A DNA stretch of 64,000 bases from Cymodocea nodosa (lineage: Eukaryota; Streptophyta; Magnoliopsida; Alismatales; Cymodoceaceae): NCBI GenBank assembly GCA_036874045.1, contig CM072338.1, positions 13,375,001 to 13,439,000 of the forward strand, in the 5' to 3' direction. Below are positions 34,801 to 45,600 of the stretch, piece after piece. The position numbers were made by a program, and so were the translations under genes. The stretch's first letter is position 1; each line of letters opens with the position of its first letter. The notes beneath the pieces were generated by a model. That model made no database searches. It saw nothing but the letters and a program-made list of their open reading frames with translations, and was not told the DNA's origin.

Positions 34801-37800
34801 TCAAGGATATGTTGGCAAAAATGAGGTAAGAACTGGTAGGAGTGACGACCCTAGATGGATAGGCAATTATCCAATCAGCAATGACAGGCAACACATAAAA
34901 TGCAAGAGTACCACAAAAGAAAGACAAGTGATAGTGTTACCAGATTGAAGCACTATTTAGTTGATGGGTACAACAATATTTCAAATTGCCTGAAATGTTC
35001 TTGCCAGGTTTGAGAGCAAATAAACTTATGGAACAGGCAAAAAGGGAAGAAACCAGAGCAAACAAGGCAAAATAAGATATTTCGAAGCATATTATTCAGT
35101 AAAGAACCAACTCAAGGCACTCTTCTGCCCCTATCCCTAATTGATGACTGAGGATATAGCTTATTCTGATTGTATCATAGCTTGGGCAAAAACGTAAATG
35201 TAGAGCATTGGTGGTAGGATTACAATATGAGAATGTGGCAGTGATGCACACAGGAGCCACAAAGTTGCTACCATGTTCCACACATATAGTTAAAGATTGG
35301 GCAATCCTGAAGTTGTCATCACTTCTAAAGAGAAATCAAGATAGAAGGCATAAAGGGAATATGGAGTAATACCAGGGAGAAATTTGGCAACACTGTAGCT
35401 AAGTATATATTCTACAATGCCATCCCAATGAATACCATAAAAGGATCTTATTTGCAACACATGCTTGACATCACTGTAAAGGAAAGCCAAGGCATTAGAG
35501 TTCTGATCCATCAGGAAATAATGAGGAAGTACTTGCAGAGTCAGAAAGAAGAGGTGGAGCCATACATCAGGCCCTTAAGGAAACAATGGCTAGAATATTG
35601 TTGCACAATCATGTGTGATGGATAGACAAGTACAAACAAAAAATAAATAACAAATTTCATGGTATATAGTGACGGCCATACAGTTTTATTAAAGCCTGTT
35701 GATATCTCTGCTAAAATCAAGAATCACCAATATCTCTAAAAGCCAGAGAGGCGTCTTTAAAGATGTCAAGTGTCAAATGTTGTATAGATTATGACAGATA
35801 ATAGTAATAACTTCAAGAAAGTAGGACAAAAGATAATGTTGAAGTGTCCTATACATTCTATGTTGCTCATTATGTTGATCTAATGCTGAAGGAGATGGGG
35901 AAGACAAAGTTGATTGCAAGAATAGGTAAATGACAGTGACAACTTTTGTAGACAATCACTTGTACTTGTTATCATACATTAGATCCCTGAAATGTTATGT
36001 GGTGACTTAATTTGACCTAAAGTCATTAAATTTGCAACAAATTATATTACACTTTAGTCCATAATTAACAAGAGAGCTAGACTAAAGCATATGTCCAATT
36101 CTAAGAAGTTGTACAGATACTGTGACAGTGAGCCACCACTTTGATGGAAAGTGACAAATTATTGACAGCCATTCCTTTTAAAAGGATCTTAGGAAGTTTT
36201 CAACATCATGAAGATTCTTTGTTTGGTAATGAAGTTAAGAAACCCATGATGGGTTTTACATATGATGTAATGAAGTTAAGAAACCCATGATGGGTTTTAC
36301 ATATGATGTAATGAAGTTAATGAAAGATGTAGTTTGCAATGTGGCAAGAGGAAGCTCAAAAAATATCTGAACATCATTGAGGAAAGATGGACCTAGATAG
36401 TTCTACACCCTTTGTATGAAGTTGGTAAGACATTAATACATACATTGAATTCAAGTTGAATGTGGTTACTGAATTCTTAATAATTCATATATGATTTTCT
36501 TACATCATATTTTTTAAATCCATAATATCAATACGACGAGAATCTTCAACTTGCACATCATACAGATCTTTTGGCAATTGTAAAGAATGTTATTCAAAGA
36601 TGGAAGTTTGATCTCCAAACTCAAGTTGCCATCTTAAGTAAAATAAAGATGTATACAAAACGATAGCTTGGATCTAGTTTCCTATGACTTTGTTTGCCTC
36701 AATATCTCAAAATCCATGTAATACATGCTTACATTTGGATTTAATCTAGGAAATTATTAAATGATGGAGTGATTTTTAACTTTATTGTTGCAACTGATTA
36801 GTAGATGATAGATGACACAAACCCTCCACATTTTAGGAAAATTGTTACCAGAATTTTATCATAGGCAACATCAACCTCTGGTTGTGAAAGGAACTGAAGC
36901 ATGTTTAATTTGATACACACAAAAAGAAGGAACAGATAGCAATACAAAAAATAAATGATTTGATCTTTCTTCAATATAACTCAAGACTCCAAATGAAACA
37001 CATCCAAGGAGGGGATGAAGACAATTTGGATCCCATCAATCTTTCATTAGTTTATCAAGATTCTAAAGATGAGGATCCAAATGTTGAATAGAAGGTAGAA
37101 AATGAACAACATTAGATGAGGAACAAGGGCAGGCTTGATTCAACAATAACTAGCCAAATTGGCATTGACGTCGAAGAGCATGCAAGTTCTTTAGAGCATA
37201 CACTAAGAACTCCAGGCTTAGGAGATAGCAACAATGATACCAATGCTACCACTACAAGGGATGATTCTAACTTAGCATCTAGATAATAATGATGGTGGAA
37301 GTAATGGTGGAAATGCACAAAATGATGATGAAGATGAGGCATCACAACAACTTAGTCCATTTACTACTCAAAGACATACATGTGACACAAGATGTCATGG
37401 AGCCTATCAACTTGAATACACATTCCCTTAACACTACAAAAGGCATAGAATCAAGGGGAGGGATAATGAAATTTTACCACAAATGGATTCCAACAATCCA
37501 ATCAGTGGCATGTTACATGGTTTTAATGCTCCTAATGTTACTGATTCACATGGGTGGTTATGGATGGGGTTCTTCTCATGGACTTAATGACTACCACTGA
37601 TAGCACATGGTCTAGAAGAATTAGATCATAGTACTCATATGATCCACCTCCTAGTTAAGCAAGTAGACAATATCAGCATCATACCACTGATAGCACATGG
37701 TCTGGAAGAATTAGATCATCGTGCTCATATGATCCACCTCCTAGTTAAGCAAGTAGACAATGTCAGCATCAGAATGAATGAGACAACTTCAATCTTTAAC

Positions 37801-40800
37801 TATCCATGACAAATCCAAAACCATTACCAACAACACAAAAGTAGCAAGCTTCCTAATTGAGGTCATTTTTTCTATCAACCTCCCTATTAAGTCTAACCTA
37901 CATATCCATCTCAGCCTACACACCAAACTCCACAAACATATTCACCTCAACCATCATATTTGACTCAAAATGTCTACCTCCTTCACATCAATTGAACAGC
38001 ATCCAGCTAGGGACTTTCTCATTAACTTACCTCCACATCAATACCATGAATATATCATCAAATACAAAATATATTATAGCCTTAAGTCATGAAAAAGTTA
38101 TGCCATTTGGCGAGAGTCTCAAATACGATAAGAAACCCATAAACAATACCATGCACAAGAGCAAGAGCAAGGTGATTTTGAACCATCCAGGAATTCCACT
38201 CGATAAGGATAGTATTATCCTTTTTTAAATGTTAAAAACATTTACTCTAATAGGATATTGTCTTTTTATTGTATTCAAAAACTTTAAATAGGTAGCATAA
38301 TGCATTGTTAATTTCATAAATGCTTAAAAAATTATTTTGATTATTCTAGATGTGTATTTTTTTTTTACTTTAGCTAATCTTGAAATTTCACATTGAAATT
38401 CATATTTTTAGGGACTTCCATGATTTTACCAAACTTTCATTGAAATTTCCACCAAAGTCGGACATGTTTCCTTTTTCAGCACCATCATAGGTAGCCACCC
38501 ACCACCATGATAAGGTTACCATGACTATTATCAAGTGTAGTTGAACCATGAAAATTTAAGGGTAAAAAGGTCAATGAATTAAGAAACCTCAGTATCATTC
38601 CTGCCTCAAAACACACAAGGCACTCATAAGTCCTTGCACAAGGAAAGGCGGCAAGAGAGCAATAAAATAGAGATTGCGAAAAAATGAATATAATGTTGAA
38701 TGACAACTACCAATGCCCGCTAAAAATTGTTGCCAATTACTTCCCGAACACAATCACCCCCATTTCACACAAACTACCCCCTTCTTCATCCAATATGATC
38801 ACAACAATTATTAAGGGGGAATGGCAAATTACATACCATTTGCTCAGCACGACCTGTCAAAAAACCAACCCATCTTTATACATACTTTGAGCTTCTAAAA
38901 CCACATCTCTATGAGACCAAGATGGAAAAGTGAAGATCATAAATCCCAATGTCACATCCAGCAAAAGCTAATTTATGATGAATGGATGGAACAAGGATTA
39001 TATAAGATCCATAAATTTAGAGGAAGCTATGAAAAGAGACCTTGATACATATTAACACATGTTTAACAGAGTAAATATGAATGCATCAGATATTCAGCAT
39101 ACCTTTATCAGGTATAAATTTCAAAAGGAAGCAAAACAGATGACAATTTAAAGAATACAGGCAAAATGACAAGCAAATTACAAACTTCAATGGTACCTGA
39201 TATAGAATCCAATGCCAATAAATCGTAATCTGAAACAACACCAACCTGCAAAAAATATCACTGGCATTCATGTGCATTTCTCAAAAGTCAAAGCAGTTGG
39301 TATAATCTTTTAGTAAAACCCAAGTGTAAAAATTATAATGCTTTTCTTAGTTGACTGACATAACAGTACATAACTCCCAAATTTTATGATGTTTCATCGT
39401 ATGCATCTTGATAGAGAAATGTCTATGAATAACCACCACCACTCTACTGAATTCCCATTCCCTAGGTCAGCAACAGAATTCATTCTCCATTTAACTCCAA
39501 AATGCTCCTCATTATTTTCATTTGAAGATCATTTTTTATTATTTCCAATGATGTCATTTTAAGCCCACTTTAATTCTCTAAATTCATCAGCCTTTATTAG
39601 TTCACCCTTTATTACACATGATGTGAAAGTATACCATTGAACTTTTCCAAATTGGTGAGAGGCATTCACTAGGGCTACTCTTGAGTGATGGTGGATCATA
39701 AACAAGTTGGCTTTGACGAATGTAAACCCAACCATTTATTAAATGTATTAAAGAAGTCCACACATTAGTTGTTGACCCCCACCATTTATTAAATGTATTA
39801 AAGAAGTCAACACATTAATTGTTGACCTTCACTCATTTACTATCGATGTGGTGAGACAGGACAGGAAAATTGTCATCAACCTTTCCTAGTTCACTGGTTA
39901 TTACACATGATACAAAAGCATATCATTGAACTTGTTCACATTGGTGACAGGCATTCACTAGGATTGCTCTTTAGGGAAGGTAGATCATAAAAAAGTTGGC
40001 TTGGATGAATGTAAACCCAACCATTTATTAAATATAGAGTCAACACATTAATGCTTGACCTAGACTCTTAGTATCAAGGTGGTGTGATAGGGCAAGAAAA
40101 TTGTCATCTTTAGACTTTGTATATGTTTTTTTTGAAAACGATAAGGTAGAATCTTACTAACAAGTAATAAGATACAACCAAAAGAACATTGACTGATCAA
40201 GATAATCAACCAAATACCCATCCAGCAAAAGATGTTGTTACAAGATAATTCAACAACTAGACACTAAGAATGACCTCAGACCATGTATGAAAAGTGTAGC
40301 AGATGTTGCTAAGAATGTCTTTTTTGATCTCTTAAAAGGCAGCTCATTCCTTGACGTCAATACACCAGCAAATAGCATGCACCATAAGGAAACTTTGTAC
40401 CCCTTTTCAAAGAGCTTGTTCTTACACAGAAGTTGTACATTCCTTAAAAATCCTTGATAGAAATAGGAGAAAGTCCCTCTTTAACCACCCCTTTGGAGGC
40501 CTCCTTCCATATCCAATTGCAACAAGCCTTAAAAATTGTATATATTCTGGCTAAACCTCAACAATATTTACCACAAAGGAACATGTAGAACTAGGACATT
40601 GAAACAGGCAGTAAAAAAAGCTCTCTACATTTCATAAAAGCATAAAAGATAATGTATTCAACTATCTGATACAAGCAGGTTTCACGAGTGAGCACATCTT
40701 TTTTATGTAGACAGGTGAAATAAATTGTTATAATCAGATTAACTTCCTCCTCTTTCAACAATTTTTTTTTAATCAAAGAAAGAATGGTAAACACAAAAAA

Positions 40801-43800
40801 AATTGAAGGGACCAAGAAAAATAAATAATATCATAAAATTTTAATGTTGAGGCACTAACATGACAGAATTAGATTTTATGAAGGAAAAGTAACCTACAGT
40901 ATAACTTATAAAAATTATTTTTTTTAATCTTCTTTTTTTAATCAACAATAGTATCATTACCAATAAATGATGGATTATTCAAAAAAATTGTGTAACATAC
41001 CAGTTTCCAGTCATCATCTATCACAGGGAAACCAGTAATTCTGTTTTCCACAAGCATCTCAAGTGCTGTTAACATTAGAAAAACCATTTATAAGAATATT
41101 AGGCACCTTCAAAATTTCATTCTGGCAAATCTGAAACTCTTCATTTGAATCAATTCTAGAAACTACCTTTATTAACCGTGGTGGTAGGCCTTACAACAAG
41201 CAGTTGTTCTTTTCTAGTCATGAAGTCACCTACTGTTAAAATTCCATTGCTTGGCTATAGCACAACATGCAAAGATAAAGCCAATGATTCAAACAAATGA
41301 TGAGAACAATGAGTAAGGAATAATGCATTAAAAATTTAAGAATGAGGGACAAATCCAGAAAATCTCTCAGAATAATGTCTCACACAAAGTTCCATGAAGT
41401 TTAAAATCCCAAAAGCTATAACTCAAATTTATCATCTATGTACCAACATGACACAGAAGAAGATTATCCATGAGTGCTCCTAGCCACTTGTTAACAACAT
41501 TTGTAGGACAATCACCCGAAGGGCTATAGGCTAACATGGACTTCACAATTCATAAGTCAATTAGAGGTGGAGGCAATGTTGTCAAGGTGTGGCACCTCTA
41601 CAAATGCTGAAGTTCAGTCAGGTGAGAACCTTGGCCTTGCTGGATGGGTGCTTCTCTCCTGGGTGCATCTTTCACTGATTTGAAGTTTTTATTTAAATGG
41701 CTAAATGGATCCAACAATTGAGCATCTCTCCTACGATATTTTGTTTGTTTGTTTTTCCATTTTTCATATTTTTAGTATACATTTTCTGATTTTTTACTGT
41801 TGTTTGCTTTTTCAAGTATATGTTTATTTTTTTTAGTTGGTACTTTAATTTTAGTTAGTACTATGTATTTTTATTTAAATTCCATAAATCATCAACTTCA
41901 GTGTGCCTCTTGCCTCAACATTTTGTGGGGTGGGGGGATTGGTGAGGAATTGAATCTGAGTTGGAATTTCAAACAAGAGGCAAACACATAGATAGAAATG
42001 AGAGTGTATAATCTAGGAGGAAAAAGAAAAATGATGTATTTTTCAGTAAAAAGGGAAAAATAGGGAAATTTTCATATGGTTTGATCAATATATGATTAAG
42101 GTGATAGAGAAAATGGGTATGCCAATTAAGCATCTAGTAGTACAAGTATGAAAACAATTTTCTTAAATGCTTAAAGAAAACGAAGATTGTATATTAGAAT
42201 TAGAGGTGTAAATTGGGTTGGGTCCAATAGTGGCAGCCTGGTCCAACGTGATTTGACCATGGTGTTGATCGGCCTAACACAATTGAGTGGTTCTTGTTGG
42301 ATTGTTGCCTTGTGGATCCAAGCTTAACTTGATTATAGCTAACGTGCTGACATGACACAAATGAGTAGAGGCACAACACAAGAGGACCAAAGGGTAGAGG
42401 GGCAAGGTGACTGACAATGTCGAGCAAAGTGAGTTGTAGCCTACGAGCAACTAGGACACAACAAAGGTGGAGCTGATAAGCGAGCAATTGGGGGGCCAAA
42501 GTAGGTTGCAAGGTAACAGAACAATTAAGTGAGAGAGAGAGAGAGAGACATGCAAGCAAGCGGGCTACTGGTAACAGACAATAAGGGGCAAGACTAAGAC
42601 TACTAACAAGCTAGGGTTTGCAAGCTACAATGGCAAGCGAACAACTAACCAAGTCAAACCATGTCAAAGATCAACATAGCTTGGATGGGCTCATGCCAAC
42701 AAAAACCCCAATAGGTAAGACTAGGCACCTTGGACACCTAGGTGAGTACGTAGGCCCCCATTTAGATATACATTTTTTAATTTCTTATTCATATATTATA
42801 TGTTATAAAAATTTAATAATATTTATGTGCATTTTTAGCTACATTATTTCTTAAATAACATTTAAATACATAAATGATCTTAAGATAACATCAATATATG
42901 AACTGTTTTTAACAGAAATAGATAGATACATTGAAATACAAGAAAAATAAGTAAACCTATGCAAGCAGTAGGAAAACTGAAATCAAAACAAATATAGGAA
43001 AAACAGTGTTTCACACATGGAAACCAAGGTACAAAGAGAAAAAAGAAAGAACAAGTACAAGTACAAACAAAACTGCTCAAACAAGAACAAAATCAGTCCA
43101 TGTGATCCCATGTCATCCATATGGCTCTAATTCATGGGGTAATAAGGGTCTCTAATCAAGTACTGACCTCCATTCAAGCAATACACCTTGAGCCCTCCAA
43201 ATCATGGTCCAGTCAACCATGTAGTCCATTACCTTGGATTTGGAATGGTGCTCTTCATGAGCTATCTTAAAATACTCTGATGTTCCTTGCAACCATCTTC
43301 ATAATCAGATGACGGGAAGAATAATACTCCATAACTTTCTCCTAGCCTTACCATGCCCACCTTTGACTTTCCAAAGATCCTAGAAGCTCTTGATGCCAAT
43401 CACAAGCTGGGTGTTCAGCCCAACCATTTTCCACCACCATCTACTAATAAAAGGGCATGCAAAAAACAGATGCAAGCAGTTTTCCCATCTATAGAAAAAC
43501 CCTGCAGATACATACTACGTACATCTCCCCCTACTGATGATATATGCCCCCTCCCTACTCAAATTTCCCTTGTAGCACTTCCTTCTGATGATATCTACCC
43601 ATAAACACAAAGAATTTTTCCCATCTTAAAATTTGGACAGCCTAGAGCACTTTCCCATTTAGGTCAGCATACATTTTTCCATACCGACAACTACAACCCC
43701 ATTGGATTTCCTTTTTTTGTGCTCCTTTCAATAAAATGTGGTGCTCATTCCATTTTGGGTATTCAAAAAGACTAACTGGGATCCTGAGTGGAGATAAATA

Positions 43801-44672
43801 ATGGATTCAAAGATTGAAGGGAACAGAAGAAAACAGCGTAAGTTTCCCTTGAAGTGATAAGAATCTGTCTGCCATCCCGATAAACACTGCTCAAATAAAT
43901 TGACCATAGGCTACCAATCCCTAAACTTTGGTCCTCTCACCAATAAGGGAAGACCCAAGTTGTGTAATTAGGAGCATCAAAAATAAATTCTGGATAATGT
44001 TTGGGTAAATAAAATGAGTGATTTTTTCAAATATTAACAACACGTGTTAACATGTGTTTCACACACATTGTGAGCCAAAACTGCCAAACATTGACGGACA
44101 AACAATTCATAAAATGATGTCGATTATCGCTGTTGGTAGTAGTTGTAGGTGGGAGAAAACAATTCAGTGCACTTGGTCGATGATTCAAAACATAACACGA
44201 CAACGTGTAAGATTTTTGCTTCCAAAAATTCAAGCACAAGGATGATGTAGTTAAAACATCATCTTAAGCAAAAGCAAGCTACTTGGTATACCGGTAAAGA
44301 TGAGGATTGTTTCCTTATGGAAGTCGGTCCAAACGAAAAATGAAAGTAAACTTTTATATGTAACGAAAGGGTAAAAAACCAATCCAGGAAAATGAATCTT
44401 CTTCCTTGTGGAGAAGAAGGGAAGAGTATTACGGAGCCGTTGGTCATCAAGGCGTTGCATCTGAGGGTGACGGCTGGGAAGGAGGTCGCCCTGGGTGGAA
44501 GTGAGAGCGGCGGAGGACGGAAACTGGCGAAGAAGCCTCGACGGAGGGGCAGCAACATCCTCACCGCCGGCGGCGGAGAGAAAGAGGACTTCGCCTGAGG
44601 ACGGAAGGGAGTGGAAAAAGAATTGTGGACAAGCGTGGAGGATTCTGTCACGGTGAGGGTAGCCGATGCCAT
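25763..44672 (-). CDS. Plastid CBS-domain protein (CBSX1/CBSX2 type), 8 exons over 18.9 kb
   Basis: Exons in order: 44,672-44,433; 41,254-41,167; 41,065-41,001; 39,245-39,197; 32,178-32,126; 26,231-26,116; 26,024-25,967; 25,843-25,763. Every intron starts GT and ends AG, phases match at all seven joins, and the total is 750 nt (249 residues and TAA). Residues 1-80, rich in Ser, Pro and Arg, look like a chloroplast transit peptide. The first CBS domain spans about 86-148 (TVGDFMTRKEQL, ENRITGFPVIDDDWKL, VGVVSDYDLLALDSIS) and the second about 184-244 (ADVMTVAPLVV, KYRRLPVVD, VGIITRGNVVRAAL). The linker has SMFPEVDSSWK. In Arabidopsis, CBSX1 and CBSX2 bind adenosine nucleotides and modulate plastid thioredoxins. 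SMFPEV and ENRITGFPV fit CBSX2 better, but the paralogue choice is from memory. Introns of 3.2, 1.8, 7.0 and 5.9 kb are packed with transposons. The start has good context (GGAATGGC). Confidence 0.92.
25967..26024 (-). CDS. CBSX exon 7
   Basis: 58 nt after acceptor CTTTAG, before donor GTAAGC. It encodes LLLESKYRRLPVVDARGKL; the family usually has D or S in place of the Arg in DARGK. Confidence 0.93.
26116..26231 (-). CDS. CBSX exon 6
   Basis: 116 nt after acceptor TTGCAG, before donor GTTTCT. It encodes TFNEIQKLISKTNGK, ADVMTVAPLVVRE and TTNLEDAA, entering the second CBS domain. Confidence 0.93.
26245..27650. other. Start of CBSX intron 5, no gene recognised
   Basis: Between about 27,110 and 26,700 on the minus strand a frame reads FLQGFQPFELTISFKND and VEALEWAK, which faintly recalls gypsy gag, but I cannot support a family. 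The rest shows nothing recognisable. Confidence 0.35.
27815..28040 (+). pseudogene. hAT transposase BED-finger remnant
   Basis: The plus strand reads LLHGFPINNNKKKT, then CKYYGKKIGGSGMSKLKLL, GGYSNVTKCPC. This is the pattern of the plant hAT N-terminal BED zinc finger (CxYCGKxIxGG...KxHLAG...NVxxCxxV), with one cysteine and the histidine changed and a TAA before CKYYG. It lies in CBSX intron 5. No dimerisation domain is seen nearby. Confidence 0.65.
28870..31650 (-). pseudogene. Ty1/copia pol remnant in CBSX intron 5, with nested TRIM
   Basis: Read on the minus strand from 31,650. First a gag-pre-integrase segment, then CESCQLGKYHSAIFK (about 31,480) and integrase VFVDHFSHVSWVYEF (about 31,330). 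After the TRIM come HQTTCIHTSQ (about 30,770), NGIIKYK and KVIKCVFVGYSRT (about 30,500). RT follows: HNLDGTMDRYKARLV (about 29,930), VDYAETFSSIARL and VHVDDILLFDS (about 29,510). RNase H follows: RLIGKFIYMTVTKFDI (about 29,215) and DKKSMLGFY (about 29,010). Stops and shifts are numerous. LTRs were not found. It is unrelated in detail to the copia element at 2,057. Confidence 0.82.
30795..31122 (-). mobile_element. TRIM retrotransposon (328 bp) in CBSX intron 5
   Basis: Two direct repeats of 102 bp (30,795-30,896) and 106 bp (31,017-31,122) flank a 120-bp interior. On the minus strand the LTR runs from TGTTGGAATAGTCCCA to GTATTTAACA, with small changes at the ends. It is followed at once by TGGTATTAGAG (31,016-31,006), an initiator-tRNA-Met primer site, and at the far end by a purine-rich GTGTGAGGGCA. 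A perfect 5-bp duplication AAACA flanks it (30,790-30,794 and 31,123-31,127). There is no coding capacity, as in all TRIMs, so movement depends on other elements. Confidence 0.88.
31650..32125. other. Intron 5 sequence next to exon 5
   Basis: No coding motif or repeat recognised. Confidence 0.4.
32126..32178 (-). CDS. CBSX exon 5
   Basis: 53 nt after acceptor GATTAG, before donor GTGCAC. It encodes GRRQTDTSMFPEVDSSWK, the linker between the CBS domains. It stands 7 kb from exon 4 and 5.9 kb from exon 6, and is too short to appear as an open frame. Confidence 0.88.
32385..33590. mobile_element. Non-autonomous element with long imperfect terminal inverted repeats, CBSX intron 4
   Basis: The left end (AGTCAACTACCTCCACCA, TTGGTCAAAATTCAATTTAC, then ATGTTACAATCAACTACC) matches the inverted right end (CCTCTACC, TTTGGTCAAATTTCTATCTA, then AATGTAACAGTCAACTACC) over about 80 bp. 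No target duplication could be fixed, so the superfamily is open (Mutator-like or hAT-like are possible). There is no transposase. The core holds a 206-bp tandem duplication, listed separately. Confidence 0.6.
32731..33148. repeat. Tandem duplication, about 206-bp unit
   Basis: Two head-to-tail copies begin GAGAGAGACAAG at about 32,731 and 32,937. Each runs through AGGGTTCTCCATTGTG, GACAAAGTCAATCTAGGTGT, ATGACAGTAGATGATACCAC and GGGCAGCAAACAATGTTGTA. Few differences separate them. Overlapping minus-strand open frames here are repeat shadows. Confidence 0.85.
33591..34840. other. Intron 4 sequence without recognised feature
   Basis: AT-rich and T-rich. A loosely repeated ATGCATAGATGTAAGGT / TGCATAAATCTAAGGT motif occurs three times between 34,420 and 34,630, about 90 bp apart, probably a decayed tandem repeat. 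Confidence 0.4.
34850..37270 (+). pseudogene. hAT transposase remnant, CBSX intron 4
   Basis: An N-terminal BED-like segment reads RSDDPRWIGNYPISNDRQH and, in another phase, DSVTRLKHYLVDGYNN (34,845-34,990). The middle part is too decayed to follow, apart from FKRILGSFQHHE near 36,180. The C-terminal dimerisation domain is clear at about 36,840-37,060: KIVTRILS, ATSTSGCERN, LIHTKRRNR, then GGDEDNLDPINLSLVYQDSK. It lies on the plus strand, antisense to the host gene. Duplications of 41 and 90 bp lie inside or just beyond it. Confidence 0.75.
36229..36310. repeat. 41-bp perfect tandem duplication
   Basis: Two consecutive copies of a unit beginning ATGAAGTTAAGAAACCCATG and ending ACATATGATGTA, followed by the start of a third. 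Each copy contains the palindrome AACCCATGATGGGTT. Confidence 0.9.
37592..37771. repeat. 90-bp tandem duplication
   Basis: Two copies of a 90-bp unit starting TACCACTGATAGCACATGG and running through GATCCACCTCCTAGTTAAGC. Only a few bases differ. It lies in the tail of the hAT remnant. Confidence 0.9.
37800..39190. other. Intron 4 sequence beside exon 4
   Basis: No motif recognised. The 123-codon plus-strand frame at 37,857-38,228 has ordinary intronic composition and no family resemblance. Confidence 0.35.
39197..39245 (-). CDS. CBSX exon 4
   Basis: 49 nt after acceptor TTGCAG, before donor GTACCA. It encodes VGVVSDYDLLALDSIS and ends in phase 1, matching exon 5. Confidence 0.92.
39596..40115. 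repeat. Imperfect tandem duplication (about 290 bp) in CBSX intron 3
   Basis: Two copies start near TTAGTTCACC (39,597) and CTAGTTCACTGG (39,887). Each contains TTATTACACATGAT, GGCATTCACTAGG, AAGTTGGCTT and TGTAAACCCAACCATTTATT. Within the first copy a further direct repeat of about 50 bp (CCATTTATTAAATGTATTAA) occurs twice. Confidence 0.8.
40116..40990. other. Intron 3 sequence without recognised feature
   Basis: AT-rich, with poly-T and poly-A runs. No coding motif seen. Confidence 0.4.
41001..41065 (-). CDS. CBSX exon 3
   Basis: 65 nt after acceptor TAACAG, before donor GTATGT. It encodes LEMLVENRITGFPVIDDDW, the core of the first CBS domain. Confidence 0.93.
41167..41254 (-). CDS. CBSX exon 2
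   Basis: 88 nt after acceptor CTATAG, before donor GTAGTT. It encodes PSNGILTVGDFMTRK and LLVVRPTTTVN, the start of the first CBS domain, and ends in phase 1. Confidence 0.92.
41270..43090. other. CBSX intron 1, unrecognised part
   Basis: No family motif. A (GA)n run lies at about 42,531-42,549. The 119-codon minus frame at 42,200-42,559 has no resemblance I recognise. Confidence 0.35.
43100..43620 (-). pseudogene. LINE (non-LTR) retrotransposon 3' remnant, CBSX intron 1
   Basis: The minus strand reads a broken zf-RVT-like domain: WENCLHLFFACPFISRWWW near 43,450, then VGLNTQLVIGIK, LWKVKGGHGKARRKLW. This matches the plant LINE pattern around HLFFxCPFxxxVW, which lies after the reverse transcriptase. 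The usual cysteine pair before it is replaced by a stop-containing segment. No RT catalytic box was found. Confidence is moderate because only this region supports it. Confidence 0.5.
44433..44672 (-). CDS. CBSX exon 1 (transit peptide)
   Basis: 80 codons from ATG 44,672. It ends ACCAACGGCTCC followed by donor GTAATA. The exon lies in a GC-rich island (about 44,400-44,760) in otherwise AT-rich DNA. The overlapping minus frame starting at 44,757 is a shadow in another phase. Confidence 0.85.
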
Positions 44673-45600
44673 TCCTCCTCCTCTGGACGATGGCAGCTTC
44701 CCTCCTCCGTGCTCTTCTCCCGTACAAAGTGGTTCCGTGGGGGGGTTTGCGAAACATGCGCGTAAAGAAGATATCTATGCTTCACGCTTGTCTTTTTCCA
44801 GCATATTTTATCTACCGAGGAAAATAAAATAAAATAAAAAGAGGGGCAAATACATACACTAACTATATTTAACGTAACGTGTAAGAAAAAAAGATCTCAT
44901 ATATCGATCAATACATGAGACGTGGATTATTTCTGGATCGTATATATCAACCATGAACCTTGAAAAAACGAAGGATTTCAAATAACCAATTATTTCACAC
45001 GCATATCATGATGAGCTTCGCATGTCAATCTCAAAGAAAGAAAGAAAAAAAAACTGTACATGTACGACACAAGAAAATTTTCCGGAACTTGAAAGAATTT
45101 GTCAGATGGTTAAGTGGTTGTTTTTAAAATTTTATGTAAATAATAACATCGACCGAATCCAGATATTTTCACTGCATAAATTAAAACATCTGAAACAGAT
45201 CGTGATCATGAATCCAGAGCGTTAATTTGTCGGTAAAATTCGTATAAATCTGGTGTATCAGTGATATACAATCTTATGTTAAATAGATCAAAGAATAACT
45301 AACGCAAGAAGCATATTTATTTAACATCCGAAAAATCCTTTCTTTCTCTTCTTTCTTTCTTTCTGAAGTACGTACGTGTGCACACCTGATCCACAGGAAA
45401 AGCTAGCATTCAACGTGAAGAGAGACCGGAATATGTGGTTGCCCATGTATCACATATATATATATATATATGCATCATCATAATCTTTTCTTTTACTTAA
45501 CTCGGGAAGCAACGAGGTGTACCTGTAGCGTTCGACATGTGGCGAGCTTCAAATCTGCGGTCATGTGAAGAAGAACGCTTTGCATTCCTTCGTACAAAAT
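44673..45600 (-). promoter_or_regulatory. Presumed CBSX promoter and 5' UTR region
   Basis: The 900 bp between the CBSX start codon and an upstream copia remnant is the only non-repetitive DNA that can hold the promoter. The part next to the ATG is GC-rich. Farther up it is AT-rich with a repeated AAAAT run at 44,820-44,840. I cannot point to a convincing TATA box. An (AT)n microsatellite lies at about 45,452-45,471. Confidence 0.35.
45452..45471. repeat. (AT)n microsatellite
   Basis: An uninterrupted AT dinucleotide run of about ten units, ending in ATGCAT. Confidence 0.85.

Noticed and set aside
42200-42559. 119-codon minus-strand frame in CBSX intron 1
   Set aside because: Leu/Ser/Cys-rich with no domain, no codon pattern distinct from its surroundings, and within an intron.
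44251-44757. 168-codon minus-strand frame starting at 44,757
   Set aside because: It overlaps CBSX exon 1 in another phase. The frame starting at 44,672 joins exon 2 cleanly and has a transit-peptide-like composition.
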